Source: Streptomyces sp. DI166 (GTDB lineage: Bacteria > Actinomycetota > Actinomycetes > Streptomycetales > Streptomycetaceae). Taken from it: a stretch of DNA of 38,914 nucleotides. The position numbers and the translations under genes were made by a program. The notes beneath the pieces were generated by a model. The model was not told where the DNA came from. It worked only from the letters and a program-made list of their open reading frames with translations, and searched no databases. This document shows positions 1-8,274 of this stretch, piece by piece; the first letter of the stretch is position 1, and the number at the start of each line of letters is the position of its first letter. The stretch lies in NCBI RefSeq assembly GCF_900091315.1, contig NZ_FLSP01000083.1:1-38914 (forward strand), written 5' to 3'.

Positions 1-13
1 AGAGACTGTGGGG

Positions 14-48
14 AAGGCCCGCACGACCGGAACGGTCGTGCGGGCCTT
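14..48 (+). terminator. Strong hairpin, probable intrinsic terminator of a gene left of the window
   Basis: A near-perfect hairpin with a 16-bp stem (AAGGCCCGCACGACCG at 14-29 pairing with 33-48) and a GAA loop is followed by a short T-rich stretch (cttgttc). It lies at the very edge of the window, before tRNA-Lys, and probably ends the gene or tRNA upstream. The strand is inferred from the weak T-tract; it could work in both directions. Confidence 0.8.
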
Positions 49-202
49 CTTGTTCGGTACCTCGCGGGTTCTGTGCCGCCGCTTCGGGCGCGTGGAACCG
101 GCCGTGATCCACCGGCTCCGGTACGCGGACACGGCCGTGTCTCCGATACCCGATCGGAGAGACGCCCGCGTCCGGCTATGCTCGTGGAGGCAACATCGCC
201 CT

Positions 203-275
203 GGGCCCTTAGCTCAATTGGCAGAGCAGTGGACTTTTAATCCATTGGTTGTGGGTTCGAGTCCCACAGGGCCTA
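203..275 (+). tRNA. tRNA-Lys (anticodon UUU)
   Basis: The 73-nt sequence folds as a complete cloverleaf. The acceptor stem is GGGCCCT/AGGGCCT with a G1-U72 wobble, the D stem GCTC/GAGC, the anticodon stem GTGGA/TCCAT with loop CTTTTAA, and the T arm has the normal GGTTCGAGTCC form. The anticodon TTT is at 236-238, giving lysine. No CCA is encoded. A -10-like TATGCT lies at 177-182, about 20 bp upstream. A weak hairpin (GGGGTG-TAC-CACCCC, 287-301) just downstream may end transcription. Confidence 0.97.
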
Positions 276-917
276 CCGGTGCGGGCGGGGTGTACCACCC
301 CTGGCCTGCTGTGCGGCGCCCGAGTCGGCTTCGGTCGGCTCGGGCGCTGTGGCGTTTTCGGGGCGCGTCGGGTGGGGGGACGCGTCCCTATGGGTGACTT
401 TCGGCCGTCCTGCACTGGGCCTTCACAGAGAACACCCCGAAAAGTCACGAATGGCGGGTGGGTGATGTGAAGGGTTCACGCCAACCAGGCCGTGGGGCGG
501 AAGTTAAGTCTTGTAACACCTGGTTGGTCTGCGCCTATGGTGACTGAAGTGTCGGGCGGAACTGACCATCCGCTCAAGGCACTTCAGTCAGCGACCGGGA
601 AACCGGTACCGCTACGGGGGAAGGGGAGTTCGGTATGCCGTACTGCCGACAGTCGGCTTCGACATCGACCGGTCGTGGTGCGCCGAGGCGCTCGGCCCGC
701 TGACCGCGCCGCCGTCCCGCACGGGGACGGCCGCACGTTTTCCTCCCCGGGGCCGGCCGATTCCGTCGCCGTGGTGTAGCTCGCCGAGTCGAGCCCCGTC
801 GCCGGTACAGAGCTGTGTTCGGCCCGACTTCTCCCGTTTTCACCCATTCCCAACGAAGTAACAGCGGGCTCGCCGATCGGCGCGTCCGTGAGCAGTTCTG
901 ACCGGAAGGGAACAGAC
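276..917. other. Non-coding stretch with two inverted repeats
   Basis: I see no convincing gene between tRNA-Lys and the secreted-protein gene at 918; the open frames lack ribosome binding sites and look like GC-driven artefacts. The stretch does hold two dyads. CCAACCAGG (481-489) matches CCTGGTTGG (519-527), and TGACTGAAGTG (541-551) matches CACTTCAGTCA (580-590). The second dyad continues inward as GGGCGGA (554-560) against TCCGCTC (569-575), so it can form a long imperfect hairpin. They may be operators or an RNA structure in the leader of the following operon. Confidence 0.5.
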
Positions 918-1778
918 GTGAAGCCGATGGCCAAACTGGCCCTACCTCCCCTCGCCGTGGCCGGCGGGATTCTTCTGGCGGTGGCCGGGACGAGCCTCGC
1001 CCAGGACGACTCCGCTCCGCGGGCCGCCGCCGCGGCACCCGTGGCGAAGGCCGTGGTCGGGGACCCGGAGGACCCGGCCACCTGGCGGCTGCCCGTGGAG
1101 ACGTACGCGCCGACCAAGGCGCAGGCACGCATGGTCGGCGCCACGCGTGACGAGTTGATCGACGCGTGCATGGAGAGCAAGGGCCTGCCCGAGTGGACCC
1201 CGGCGCCGGACCTCCCGGACCTCGGCGGCACGACCCTGACCGACTGGCGCTACGGCATCCACGACGCCGAGGAGGCGCGGGCGTACGGCTACCACCCGGA
1301 CCCGGCGGAGCAGGAGGCGTACGACGAGGCCCTCGCGCAGGACCGGTCCGGCGACACCGACCGCGAGGCGCTGCGCTCCTGTGTGGAGGAGGCGGACGGC
1401 GGTGTGCCCCGCCTCGCCGTGTCACCGCTGGTCAATCAGATCGGCGGCTACTCCTACCAGATGGCCCGTGAGACCCCCGAGGTGCGTGAGGTCTTCGCCC
1501 AGTGGTCGCAGTGCATGAAGGCCAAGGGCTACCGCTACGAGCAGCCGATGGAGGCCGCCGAGGACCCGCGCTTCCTCGCCGCCGGCACGGCGAGCGCGCT
1601 GGAGAAGGACACCGCGGTCGCCGATGTGGCCTGCCGCGACAAGTTCGACGTCGAGAAGACGTGGTTCGACGCCGAAGCCCGCATCCAGCAGGAGGAGATC
1701 GGCAAGAGCCTGCCGCAACTGGAGGCGCAGCGGGCCGGCATCAAGGCCGCCGTCGCCAAGGCACGCGCCCTCGGCTGA
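918..1778 (+). CDS. Secreted protein of unknown function with paired Cys-Met-x-x-Lys-Gly motifs
   Basis: The 286-residue product starts at GTG 918, chosen because GGAAGGG sits 7 nt upstream; an earlier in-frame GTG at 888 has no such site. Residues 1-30 form a signal peptide (short basic start, Ala/Leu/Val-rich core, cleavage near SLA-QDD). The mature part is acidic and contains two similar segments, CMESKG and CMKAKG, plus two further cysteines (SCVEE and ACRDK), so two disulfides are likely outside the cell. No catalytic motif is visible and I do not recognise the family beyond similarity to cysteine-containing actinobacterial exported proteins. It heads a run of four same-strand genes for exported or membrane proteins (918-7105), which suggests a shared envelope role. 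Confidence 0.85.
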   Translation: MKPMAKLALPPLAVAGGILLAVAGTSLAQDDSAPRAAAAAPVAKAVVGDPEDPATWRLPVETYAPTKAQARMVGATRDELIDACMESKGLPEWTPAPDLPDLGGTTLTDWRYGIHDAEEARAYGYHPDPAEQEAYDEALAQDRSGDTDREALRSCVEEADGGVPRLAVSPLVNQIGGYSYQMARETPEVREVFAQWSQCMKAKGYRYEQPMEAAEDPRFLAAGTASALEKDTAVADVACRDKFDVEKTWFDAEARIQQEEIGKSLPQLEAQRAGIKAAVAKARALG

Positions 1779-1804
1779 CCACCGCACGACTGACCACCGC
1801 ACGA
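1775..1804 (+). repeat. 15-bp tandem duplication across a stop codon
   Basis: CTGACCACCGCACGA occurs twice back to back (1775-1789 and 1790-1804). The first copy contains the TGA stop (1776-1778) of the upstream gene; the second ends just before the ribosome binding site of the next gene. A recent slippage duplication is the simplest reading. Confidence 0.9.
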
Positions 1805-1822
1805 CGAAGGAGATCACAGCCC

Positions 1823-2308
1823 ATGTCTCATCCGGTCAAGCGGGCCGCGGTCGTCGGTGCCGCCCTCGCCACCGTGTTCACCATGGCCCCCAACGCCCAG
1901 GCCCTGGACGGCGACCACCACAACCTCTATTCGCCGTCCGCCTGTGACGACCACCGCAGGTCGGCGTTCGACTTCCACATCTTCTACAACTCGAACCTGA
2001 AGGGGTCGTACCGGAACATCGGTTACTCCGTCTACGACTTCGGCTCCCTCAAGGCGGGCGCGGGCGACCCCAATCACTACCCGCTGCGGTTCTGCCAGAT
2101 GGGCGCCTCCGCGCCCTGGCCCGGCTCCGACCAGAAGATCAAGAACAACGCCGCCTCCGCGCGCAACGACCACTACAAGTACATCGCCCGCGTGTACTTC
2201 CGCAGCGGCTACAAGGGCGCGCAGGACGTGCTGAGCCCCTTCGAGACCATCGGCCGGTTCGAGAAGGTCTACAACGAGAACGCCTCCTTCAAGTGGACCA
2301 GTTCCTGA
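1823..2308 (+). CDS. Small secreted protein of unknown function
   Basis: The 161-residue product starts at ATG 1823, with GAAGGAG (1806-1812) at good spacing. A signal peptide covers residues 1 to about 30 (KRAAVVGAALATVF core, cleavage after AQA). The mature protein of about 130 residues is rich in Tyr, Asn, His and Ser. It has two cysteines (SACDD and RFCQM) that could form one disulfide. The aromatic, polar composition resembles a compact extracellular beta-fold, but I recognise no family and see no catalytic signature. It follows the preceding gene by 44 bp and precedes the large hydrolase by 61 bp in the same orientation, so all three are probably cotranscribed. Confidence 0.83.
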   Translation: MSHPVKRAAVVGAALATVFTMAPNAQALDGDHHNLYSPSACDDHRRSAFDFHIFYNSNLKGSYRNIGYSVYDFGSLKAGAGDPNHYPLRFCQMGASAPWPGSDQKIKNNAASARNDHYKYIARVYFRSGYKGAQDVLSPFETIGRFEKVYNENASFKWTSS

Positions 2309-2369
2309 CCCCCCGCGCCCGGCAGGGCTCCTCAGCCATGCCCGAGAACTCCCACCTGGAGGAGATGAG

Positions 2370-5300
2370 TTGAGAGTGCGCAGACCGGCCCTCGCCGGGA
2401 TCGCGGGCCTCGCGGCCACCGCGGTCCTGACCGGGCTCATACAAGCCGCACCGGCGTTCGCCGACCCCGGCCCCGCCGATCCCAAGCCGTCGGGCGTTCA
2501 GGCGTCGGGCGGGCAGACGGCGGGCGGGCAGGCATCCGATCCGCCGACGCGCGTGCCGGACCCCGCCAAGCGGCTCGGCAAGCAGTGGCGGACCTCGCCG
2601 GACCGGGCGGTGACCACCGCGGCGGACAGCGGCGGTCTGAAGATCCTGGTGGCGGACAGCAAGGACGCCTACGAGTGGCGGACGGTCGCCACGCTGGCCG
2701 AGCCCGGTATGCCGGCGGACGCGTGGATCGGCAACTCCTGTGTGATGGACCGCGATCACGCCGCGGTCGTGTACGCGCCGCGCACGTTCACCAACAAGCC
2801 GGACCTGATGCAGGGCGGGGCGTTCGCCGCGGTCGTGGACCTGAAGTCCGGCCGGGTGACGAAGCTGCCCTTCACCGCCTCGCTGGCCTACTTCGACCCC
2901 ACCTGCAACCCCGAGACGCGGACGGCCGTGTTCAGCGCGTTCCGCGACCACCGGACCCGGCTCGTCACCGTGGACACCAGCGGCAGGACCGCCGCCGACA
3001 CCAAGGTCGACGGTCAGCTGACCTCGGCCGTCCCGGTGAAGGACGGACTCGTCGCGGCGCACGGCGGCAAGCTGGTGCACGTCAACCCCGAGGACGGCAA
3101 GCGGCGGACGCTGGCCGCCGCCGAGGGCGTTCCGTTCGACATCCGCCCCACCAGCAAGGGCATCGCCTTCCTCGACCGTGACGGCTCCACCGCCCGCGCC
3201 AGGCTGTGGAAGGGCCGGGGCACGCCGACCACGCTCGCGAAGGGCAGGCTCGGCGAAGTCGCCCTCGAACAGGGCACCGGGGGCCGCGCCTTCCTCACCG
3301 GGGACACCACCGAGGCCGAGCTCGGCGGCACCGCGGTGACCCGGCTGGACGTCCCGGCCGGCACGGAGGTGTCCAGCCACGGCCGGCTGGCCGTCGACCC
3401 CGTGCTGATGCCCGGCGTACGCACCGGCCTGGACCGGATCGGCAACGCCGGAAAGGGCTTCAAGAAGGCCGAGCCCTCGCCCCGTGAGCGCATGACCGAG
3501 GACCCCACGGACGAGGACGCCGCGCAGCCCACCGTCCACAGCGTCGCGACGGCCACCGGCAAGAAGATCACCCAGACCGTGGCCGACACGACCGGCGCGA
3601 CGGGCAAGGAGTCCTTCTCGCCCGCCCTGCCCGCGACCGGCGAGAGCGGCCGGGCCGCGGGGAAGGGGACACGGGCACCGCAGGCCGACGCGCGGGCGAA
3701 CAACCCGGTCGACACGGACCGCTGGTGCTCCATCCCCCGCAACGACGTCAAGGCGCTCGCGCTCCAGCCGACCCCGAACCAGGTCGAGTGGGCCGTCAAC
3801 ATGGCGATCCGCGGTGAGCTGCGCGCCAAGTGGATCAAGCAGGGCGGCTGGCGCTCCAGCCTGGGAACGGTCGACCCGCAGGGCATGTTCCCGGCCCCCG
3901 AACTGAAGGGCGGCGGCCGTATCCCCGCCCAGGTGCTGCTGGGCGTACTCGCCCAGGAGTCCAACCTGTGGCAGGCCGAGGGCGGTGCCATCCCCGGCCA
4001 GATGGGCAACCCGCAGGCGGCGATCGCCGGGTTCTACGGGCACAAGGGGGAGACCTCCGCCGAGTACTGGCAGATCAAGTGGACCCTGTCGGACTGCGGC
4101 TACGGCGTCGGTCAGGTCACCGACGGCATGCGCCTGGCCGGGTACGAGAAGGAGGGCGAGACCTCCCTCTCCCCGGCGAAGCAGCGGGCGGTGGCCCTGG
4201 ACTACTCGGTCAACATCGCCGCGTCGATGTACATCCTCGCGGACAAGTGGAACCAGGTGCACACCGCGGGCCAGAAGATCACCGTCAACAACGACGACCC
4301 GTCGAAGCCGGAGAACTGGTTCGCCGCGCTGTGGAACTACAACCTCGGCTTCAACGAGAACAAGGGTGACGGAAAGCCCTGGGGCCTGGGCTGGTACAAC
4401 AACCCCGCGAACCCCTTCTACCCGGCCTCGCGGCACCCGTTCATGTCGGACCCGCGCGACGCCGCGAAGCCGCAGAACTGGCCGTACCAGGAGAAGGTGA
4501 TGGGCTGGGCGGCCTGGTCCATGGACACCGGCTACTCCTACTCCACCGACGGACGGCAGGACTGGCCCGGCGAGTCCGGGTTCTCCAGTGCCGGTTTCCG
4601 GCCCGCCTGGTGGGTCAACCCCGGTCAGCGGGACCGGGTCAAGCCGCCGCTGGACGCGTTCTGCAACGACACCAACAACTGCGACGCCGCCAACCCGCCG
4701 GACTGCCCCGACGCCAAGTGCTACGAGAAGTACTGGTGGCGCGGCGCGAACGTGACGTGGAAGGCGAACTGCGAGGCCGACTGCGGCCACGAGAACATCA
4801 AGTACGTCACCCTCCGCGAGGAACCGGGGCGTGGCACCCGGCTGAAGTACGGCACGCCGGAGTGCAACAGCGCCCCCGCCGGGGCGCTGATCGTGGAGTC
4901 GGTCCCCGACAACACCGACACCTACAGTTCCTGCGGCTCGTCCGGCACGGACGCCGGGAGTTTCCAGTTCACGTTCCACCCCAACCCGGCGGCGACCGGG
5001 CCGGGTCTCGGCCCGTTCGAGGCCAAGGGTGACCTGCACCAGATCGGCGGCGGTCTCGGCGGGCACTTCTGGTACACGCACACCCGGGACGCCGCTCATC
5101 TCGGCGGCCCCGGCGGCCGGATGACCATCGACGGCACCTGGACCCTCGGCCGCGACGTCGACTGGGCCCGCGTCTACGCCCACATGCCCGACACCGGGGC
5201 GCACACCCAGCAGGCCCACTACGTGATCAAGGGGGTCGCGGGCGGTGACCGTCACCGCTACGTCAACACCCACTTCAGCAAGAACACCTGGGTCGAACTC

Positions 5301-6335
5301 GGTGTCTACCGCTTCACGGGCACTCCCCGGGTGGAGCTGACCAACACCACGGACGACGGCACCGCGGACGAGGACGTCGCCTGGGACGCCGTCGCCTTCC
5401 AGCCGCTGGCGGGCAAGCCGAAGCACATGGTCGTCGCCATGGGTGACTCCTACACCTCCGGTGAGGGAGCAGGGTCGTACTCGCCCGAGTCGGACCGGGA
5501 CCACGGCAAGAGCACCTGGAACGCCTGCCGGCGCAGCGACAATTCCTGGCCGCGCAAGGTCGTGCTGCCCGGTCAGAGCTCCAGCCTCGGCGAACTGTCC
5601 AAGGCCCGCAGCACGAGTGTCGACTTCCTGGACGTCAGCTGCTCCGGCGCGCACACCTGGCAGATGACCTCGGGCAACCCCACGCCGTGGGGGAAGATCG
5701 GCAACTACCGGGAGAAGAGCCAGCTCGACTCCGGCGTCCTCAGCGCGGACACCACCCTGGTCATGCTGACCATCGGCGGCAACGACGGGGACAACTTCAC
5801 CAACGCGGTCACGAACTGCTACGTCATCGGGGTCTGCGACCCGGACGACTACCGGGGCAAGGTCGACCAGGCGGTCGAGGACACCGGCATGCTCCTCGCC
5901 CAGATCGCCGCCGAGGCCCCGAACGCGCAGATCGTGCTCATGGGCTACCCGCGCCTGGTCAGCGACAGCCCGTGTGTGACGGCGAACTTCGACGCCCTGA
6001 ACTCGCTCGCCGACTATGTGCGGGACAAGCAGAAGGCCAAGGTGGAGGAGTTGCGCAAGTCGGGCAGCAAGGTCGCCTTCGCCGACCCGATCCCCGCGTT
6101 CAGGGGACACGGGATCTGTGACAGCGACGAGTGGATCAACCGGGTCGTGGCGGGTCCGAACGGTGACGGCGACTTCCACGACGGCGACCCGGCCAACCAG
6201 GCGCCCTGCCTGCCCTGGCCCGGTCAGAACGTCTGCGCCAGCCTCGAATCGTTCCACCCGAAGAACGCCGGTACCACGGGCTACGCTCGGGTCATGGACA
6301 AGGCACTGGCCGACATGGGGTACAAGGGCAGCTAG
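2370..6335 (+). CDS. Large exported protein: lytic-transglycosylase-like domain, golvesin-like domain and SGNH hydrolase
   Basis: The 1321-residue product starts at TTG 2370, 5 nt after GGAGGAG; GTG 2376 is an alternative. A signal peptide ends near residue 30 (AFA-DPG). Residues ~60-370 carry short repeated segments suggesting a beta-propeller. Residues ~450-720 resemble a lysozyme/transglycosylase fold: LLGVLAQESNLW places a candidate catalytic Glu at 530, and GYGVGQVTDGM (~577) matches the usual G-x-x-Q motif. Residues ~900-1010 resemble a golvesin-type carbohydrate-binding domain. The C-terminus is an SGNH hydrolase with GDS (Ser1027), GGND (Asn1138) and SFHP (His1296). The likely role is cleavage and deacylation of peptidoglycan or another envelope glycan outside the cell. 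SGNH and propeller assignments come from family knowledge; the combination is unusual. Confidence 0.88.
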   Translation: MRVRRPALAGIAGLAATAVLTGLIQAAPAFADPGPADPKPSGVQASGGQTAGGQASDPPTRVPDPAKRLGKQWRTSPDRAVTTAADSGGLKILVADSKDAYEWRTVATLAEPGMPADAWIGNSCVMDRDHAAVVYAPRTFTNKPDLMQGGAFAAVVDLKSGRVTKLPFTASLAYFDPTCNPETRTAVFSAFRDHRTRLVTVDTSGRTAADTKVDGQLTSAVPVKDGLVAAHGGKLVHVNPEDGKRRTLAAAEGVPFDIRPTSKGIAFLDRDGSTARARLWKGRGTPTTLAKGRLGEVALEQGTGGRAFLTGDTTEAELGGTAVTRLDVPAGTEVSSHGRLAVDPVLMPGVRTGLDRIGNAGKGFKKAEPSPRERMTEDPTDEDAAQPTVHSVATATGKKITQTVADTTGATGKESFSPALPATGESGRAAGKGTRAPQADARANNPVDTDRWCSIPRNDVKALALQPTPNQVEWAVNMAIRGELRAKWIKQGGWRSSLGTVDPQGMFPAPELKGGGRIPAQVLLGVLAQESNLWQAEGGAIPGQMGNPQAAIAGFYGHKGETSAEYWQIKWTLSDCGYGVGQVTDGMRLAGYEKEGETSLSPAKQRAVALDYSVNIAASMYILADKWNQVHTAGQKITVNNDDPSKPENWFAALWNYNLGFNENKGDGKPWGLGWYNNPANPFYPASRHPFMSDPRDAAKPQNWPYQEKVMGWAAWSMDTGYSYSTDGRQDWPGESGFSSAGFRPAWWVNPGQRDRVKPPLDAFCNDTNNCDAANPPDCPDAKCYEKYWWRGANVTWKANCEADCGHENIKYVTLREEPGRGTRLKYGTPECNSAPAGALIVESVPDNTDTYSSCGSSGTDAGSFQFTFHPNPAATGPGLGPFEAKGDLHQIGGGLGGHFWYTHTRDAAHLGGPGGRMTIDGTWTLGRDVDWARVYAHMPDTGAHTQQAHYVIKGVAGGDRHRYVNTHFSKNTWVELGVYRFTGTPRVELTNTTDDGTADEDVAWDAVAFQPLAGKPKHMVVAMGDSYTSGEGAGSYSPESDRDHGKSTWNACRRSDNSWPRKVVLPGQSSSLGELSKARSTSVDFLDVSCSGAHTWQMTSGNPTPWGKIGNYREKSQLDSGVLSADTTLVMLTIGGNDGDNFTNAVTNCYVIGVCDPDDYRGKVDQAVEDTGMLLAQIAAEAPNAQIVLMGYPRLVSDSPCVTANFDALNSLADYVRDKQKAKVEELRKSGSKVAFADPIPAFRGHGICDSDEWINRVVAGPNGDGDFHDGDPANQAPCLPWPGQNVCASLESFHPKNAGTTGYARVMDKALADMGYKGS

Positions 6336-7105
6336 TGGCAGCTGACCAGACCGGCGGCACGGTGGTCACGGGGCGGGCGCACCGCTTCGTGACCACCGGC
6401 TGTCTCACCGTCCTGATCGCACTGATCACCGTTCTCGGCGTCGTCGTGGGCTCGTTGTGGTACCGGCACTGGCACGACGGGACCGTCAACAGCGACCGCA
6501 GGGACGAGGCCTACGCGTCGATCCTCAAGCAGGCCAGGGCCGACGCGGATGACACGGTCCGTGCCCTCGGCGAGAGCGGTGCCACCGACGCCGACACCCT
6601 CACCGGTGTGATCTGGCGGCACAGCAAGGCGCCCGTGATCACCTACGACGACTCCAGTCGGGGGTTCACCGCCACGGCCCGGCGCTTCACCGAGTACGAG
6701 GAGAAGGCGATCTGGGGTGGCGGACCCGTGCGGGTGACACGGTGCTTCGTCGTCATCTACACCCCGGGTGCCGGCCGCGCGTGGACGTCGCGGGTGTCCG
6801 AGCGGGACGACGCCGTGTGCCGTCCCGCTACGGAGATCGACGGGCTGGCCCAGCTCGTGCGGAAGCGCATCGGGAGCATGTATCCCGAGGACCTGACGAA
6901 GGCCGGGGTGCGGAAGGCCCTGGACCCCCTTGGGAAGCAACGTTCCTACGACGTCAGGAGCGTGGTGCGCGAGGCGGACACGGTGACCGTCCTCGCCGTG
7001 CTCTCCACCGCCGACGCGACGACCTCCCAGTGCTACCGGGTCGCCCGCCCCGCCGACGACGCCATCCCGGACTCCACCACGGCGGTTCCGGCGTCTTCGT
7101 GTTGA
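6335..7105 (+). CDS. Membrane-anchored protein of unknown function, coupled to the SGNH gene
   Basis: The 256-residue product starts at GTG 6335, whose first base is the last base of the upstream TAG stop, so translation is coupled. One transmembrane helix is evident at residues ~20-45 (CLTVLIALITVLGVVVGSLW), after a short basic N-terminus. The remaining ~210 residues would lie outside the cell. They contain three cysteines (TRCFV, AVCRP and SQCYR) and a last-residue Cys, and no recognisable enzyme motif. The overlap with the large hydrolase gene suggests an accessory or anchoring partner for it, which is an inference from position only. Confidence 0.82.
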   Translation: MAADQTGGTVVTGRAHRFVTTGCLTVLIALITVLGVVVGSLWYRHWHDGTVNSDRRDEAYASILKQARADADDTVRALGESGATDADTLTGVIWRHSKAPVITYDDSSRGFTATARRFTEYEEKAIWGGGPVRVTRCFVVIYTPGAGRAWTSRVSERDDAVCRPATEIDGLAQLVRKRIGSMYPEDLTKAGVRKALDPLGKQRSYDVRSVVREADTVTVLAVLSTADATTSQCYRVARPADDAIPDSTTAVPASSC

Positions 7106-7133
7106 TCCGCGGCAGGGCCTTCCGACCCTATGC

Positions 7134-7151
7134 TTCTACTCGCGTGTAGAG
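7134..7151. promoter_or_regulatory. Dyad TTCTAC-N6-GTAGAG before the Spo0M gene
   Basis: TTCTAC (7134-7139) and GTAGAG (7146-7151) form an 18-bp dyad about 70 bp before the Spo0M start. It lies beside a -10-like TATGCT (7130-7135). The same element, TTCTAC-N6-GTAGAA, sits before the terB-like gene at 8275-8292, with the same arm sequence and the same 6-bp spacer. I infer a common transcription factor operator; the regulator is not identified in this window. Confidence 0.5.
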
Positions 7152-7222
7152 GACGGTCGGGAGGTCCCGTTCGTTCTCGACGGCGCGTCAGACCGTAGGG
7201 ATACGAAGGAGTTCACACCGCG

Positions 7223-8224
7223 ATGGTGTTCAAACGGCTGCTCGGTTCGCTCGGGGTGGGCGGGCCCACGGTGGACACGGTGCTCGACGCGGGGGCGGTC
7301 CGGCCGGGTGGGCCGCTCTCGGGGCAGGTCCATCTCAAGGGCGGCAACGCCGACTTCGACATCGAGCACATCACCCTGGAACTCGTCGCCCGGGTCGAGG
7401 TCGAGCACGACGAGGGTGAGGGCGAGGGGGTCGTCGCCTTCGAGCGGTTCACCGTCGGGGGCGGGTTCCGGCTCGCGGCGGGGGCCGAGCAGAGCGTTCC
7501 CTTCACCGTGACGGTGCCCTGGGAGACCCCGATCACCGAGCTGTACGGGCAGGCGCTCGGCATCGTCCTCGGGGTGCGTACCGAGCTGGCGGTCGCCGGG
7601 GCCAAGGACAAGGGCGACCTCGATCCGCTGGCGGTCGGTCCGCTGCCCGTGCAGGAGGCCGTACTGGAGGCCTTCGGGCAACTCGGGTTCGGGTTCCGGT
7701 CGGCGGATCTGGAGTACGGGCGGATCGGCGGGACCGGGCAGCGGTTGCCCTTCTACCAGGAGATCGAGCTGACGCCCTCGCCGGTGTACGCGCAGCACTT
7801 CACCGAGGTCGAGGTGACCTTCCTCGCCGACCCCGCCGGTATGGAGGTCGTCATCGAGGCCGACAAGCGCGGTGGGTTCTTCTCCGAGGGGCATGACGCG
7901 CTGACCCGGTTCACCGTCTCGCACACCGATGCCGAGGGGGCGGACTGGAACTCGGTCGTCGAGGGGTGGCTGCGGCAACTCGTCGAGCACCGGGCCTCCT
8001 ACGGCGGTCACAGCTCCTACGGCGGTCACGGCGGTCACGGCGGTCACGGCGAGCACGGCGGTCATGGTTCGCACGGCGGTCATCACTCCGGGCCCGGCGT
8101 CGGTACCGCCGTCGCGGCCGGTGCCGCCGGGCTGGCCGTCGGTGTCGTGGGCGGCATGGTCGCGGCCGAGGTCGTCGACGAGATCGGTGACTTCTTCGAG
8201 GGGGACGAGGAGGACGAGGGCTGA
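7223..8224 (+). CDS. Spo0M-family sporulation-control protein with a His/Gly-rich tail
   Basis: The 333-residue product starts at ATG 7223, 11 nt after GAAGGAG (7205-7211). Residues 1 to ~245 match the Spo0M family: an N-terminal MVFKRLLGSLGVGGPTVDTVL, then the HLKGGNADFDIEHI and LEYGRIGG segments typical of this arrestin-like double beta-sandwich. Family members modulate sporulation and may act as scaffolds. The tail is odd: residues ~258-293 are a GGH-type repeat with about ten histidines, which could bind metal ions, followed by a Gly/Ala/Val-rich hydrophobic segment (VAAGAAGLAVGVVGGMVAAEV) and an acidic end (EGDEEDEG). A TTCTAC-N6-GTAGAG dyad precedes the gene and a GC-rich hairpin follows it. 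Confidence 0.93.
   Translation: MVFKRLLGSLGVGGPTVDTVLDAGAVRPGGPLSGQVHLKGGNADFDIEHITLELVARVEVEHDEGEGEGVVAFERFTVGGGFRLAAGAEQSVPFTVTVPWETPITELYGQALGIVLGVRTELAVAGAKDKGDLDPLAVGPLPVQEAVLEAFGQLGFGFRSADLEYGRIGGTGQRLPFYQEIELTPSPVYAQHFTEVEVTFLADPAGMEVVIEADKRGGFFSEGHDALTRFTVSHTDAEGADWNSVVEGWLRQLVEHRASYGGHSSYGGHGGHGGHGEHGGHGSHGGHHSGPGVGTAVAAGAAGLAVGVVGGMVAAEVVDEIGDFFEGDEEDEG
8001..8085 (+). repeat. Degenerate GGCGGTCAC repeats encoding the Gly-His stretch of Spo0M
   Basis: Short copies of GGCGGTCAC and close variants run in tandem inside the Spo0M gene and encode repeated Gly-Gly-His triplets. The unit is a multiple of three, so copy-number changes would keep the reading frame. Confidence 0.85.
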
Positions 8225-8239
8225 GGCTCCGGGCCGAGC

Positions 8240-8269
8240 GGGGACGGCGGGAACTTCGCCGCCGTCCCC
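8240..8269 (+). terminator. GC-rich hairpin after the Spo0M gene
   Basis: GGGGACGGCGG (8240-8250) pairs perfectly with CCGCCGTCCCC (8259-8269) around an 8-nt loop, 16 bp past the Spo0M stop. No T-tract follows, which is common for Streptomyces terminators. Confidence 0.7.
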
Positions 8270-8274
8270 ACCGT

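Noticed and set aside
492..779. Open frame of 95 codons after tRNA-Lys
   Set aside because: No ribosome site, runs through the inverted repeat at 541-590, and its translation has the composition of a random high-GC frame.
2289..6257. Very long minus-strand open frame (1322 codons) opposite the SGNH fusion gene
   Set aside because: It mirrors the codon structure of the plus-strand gene; the translation is Val/Gly/Arg-rich with no domains, no ribosome site, and it runs through the operon junctions. This is a GC-driven shadow.
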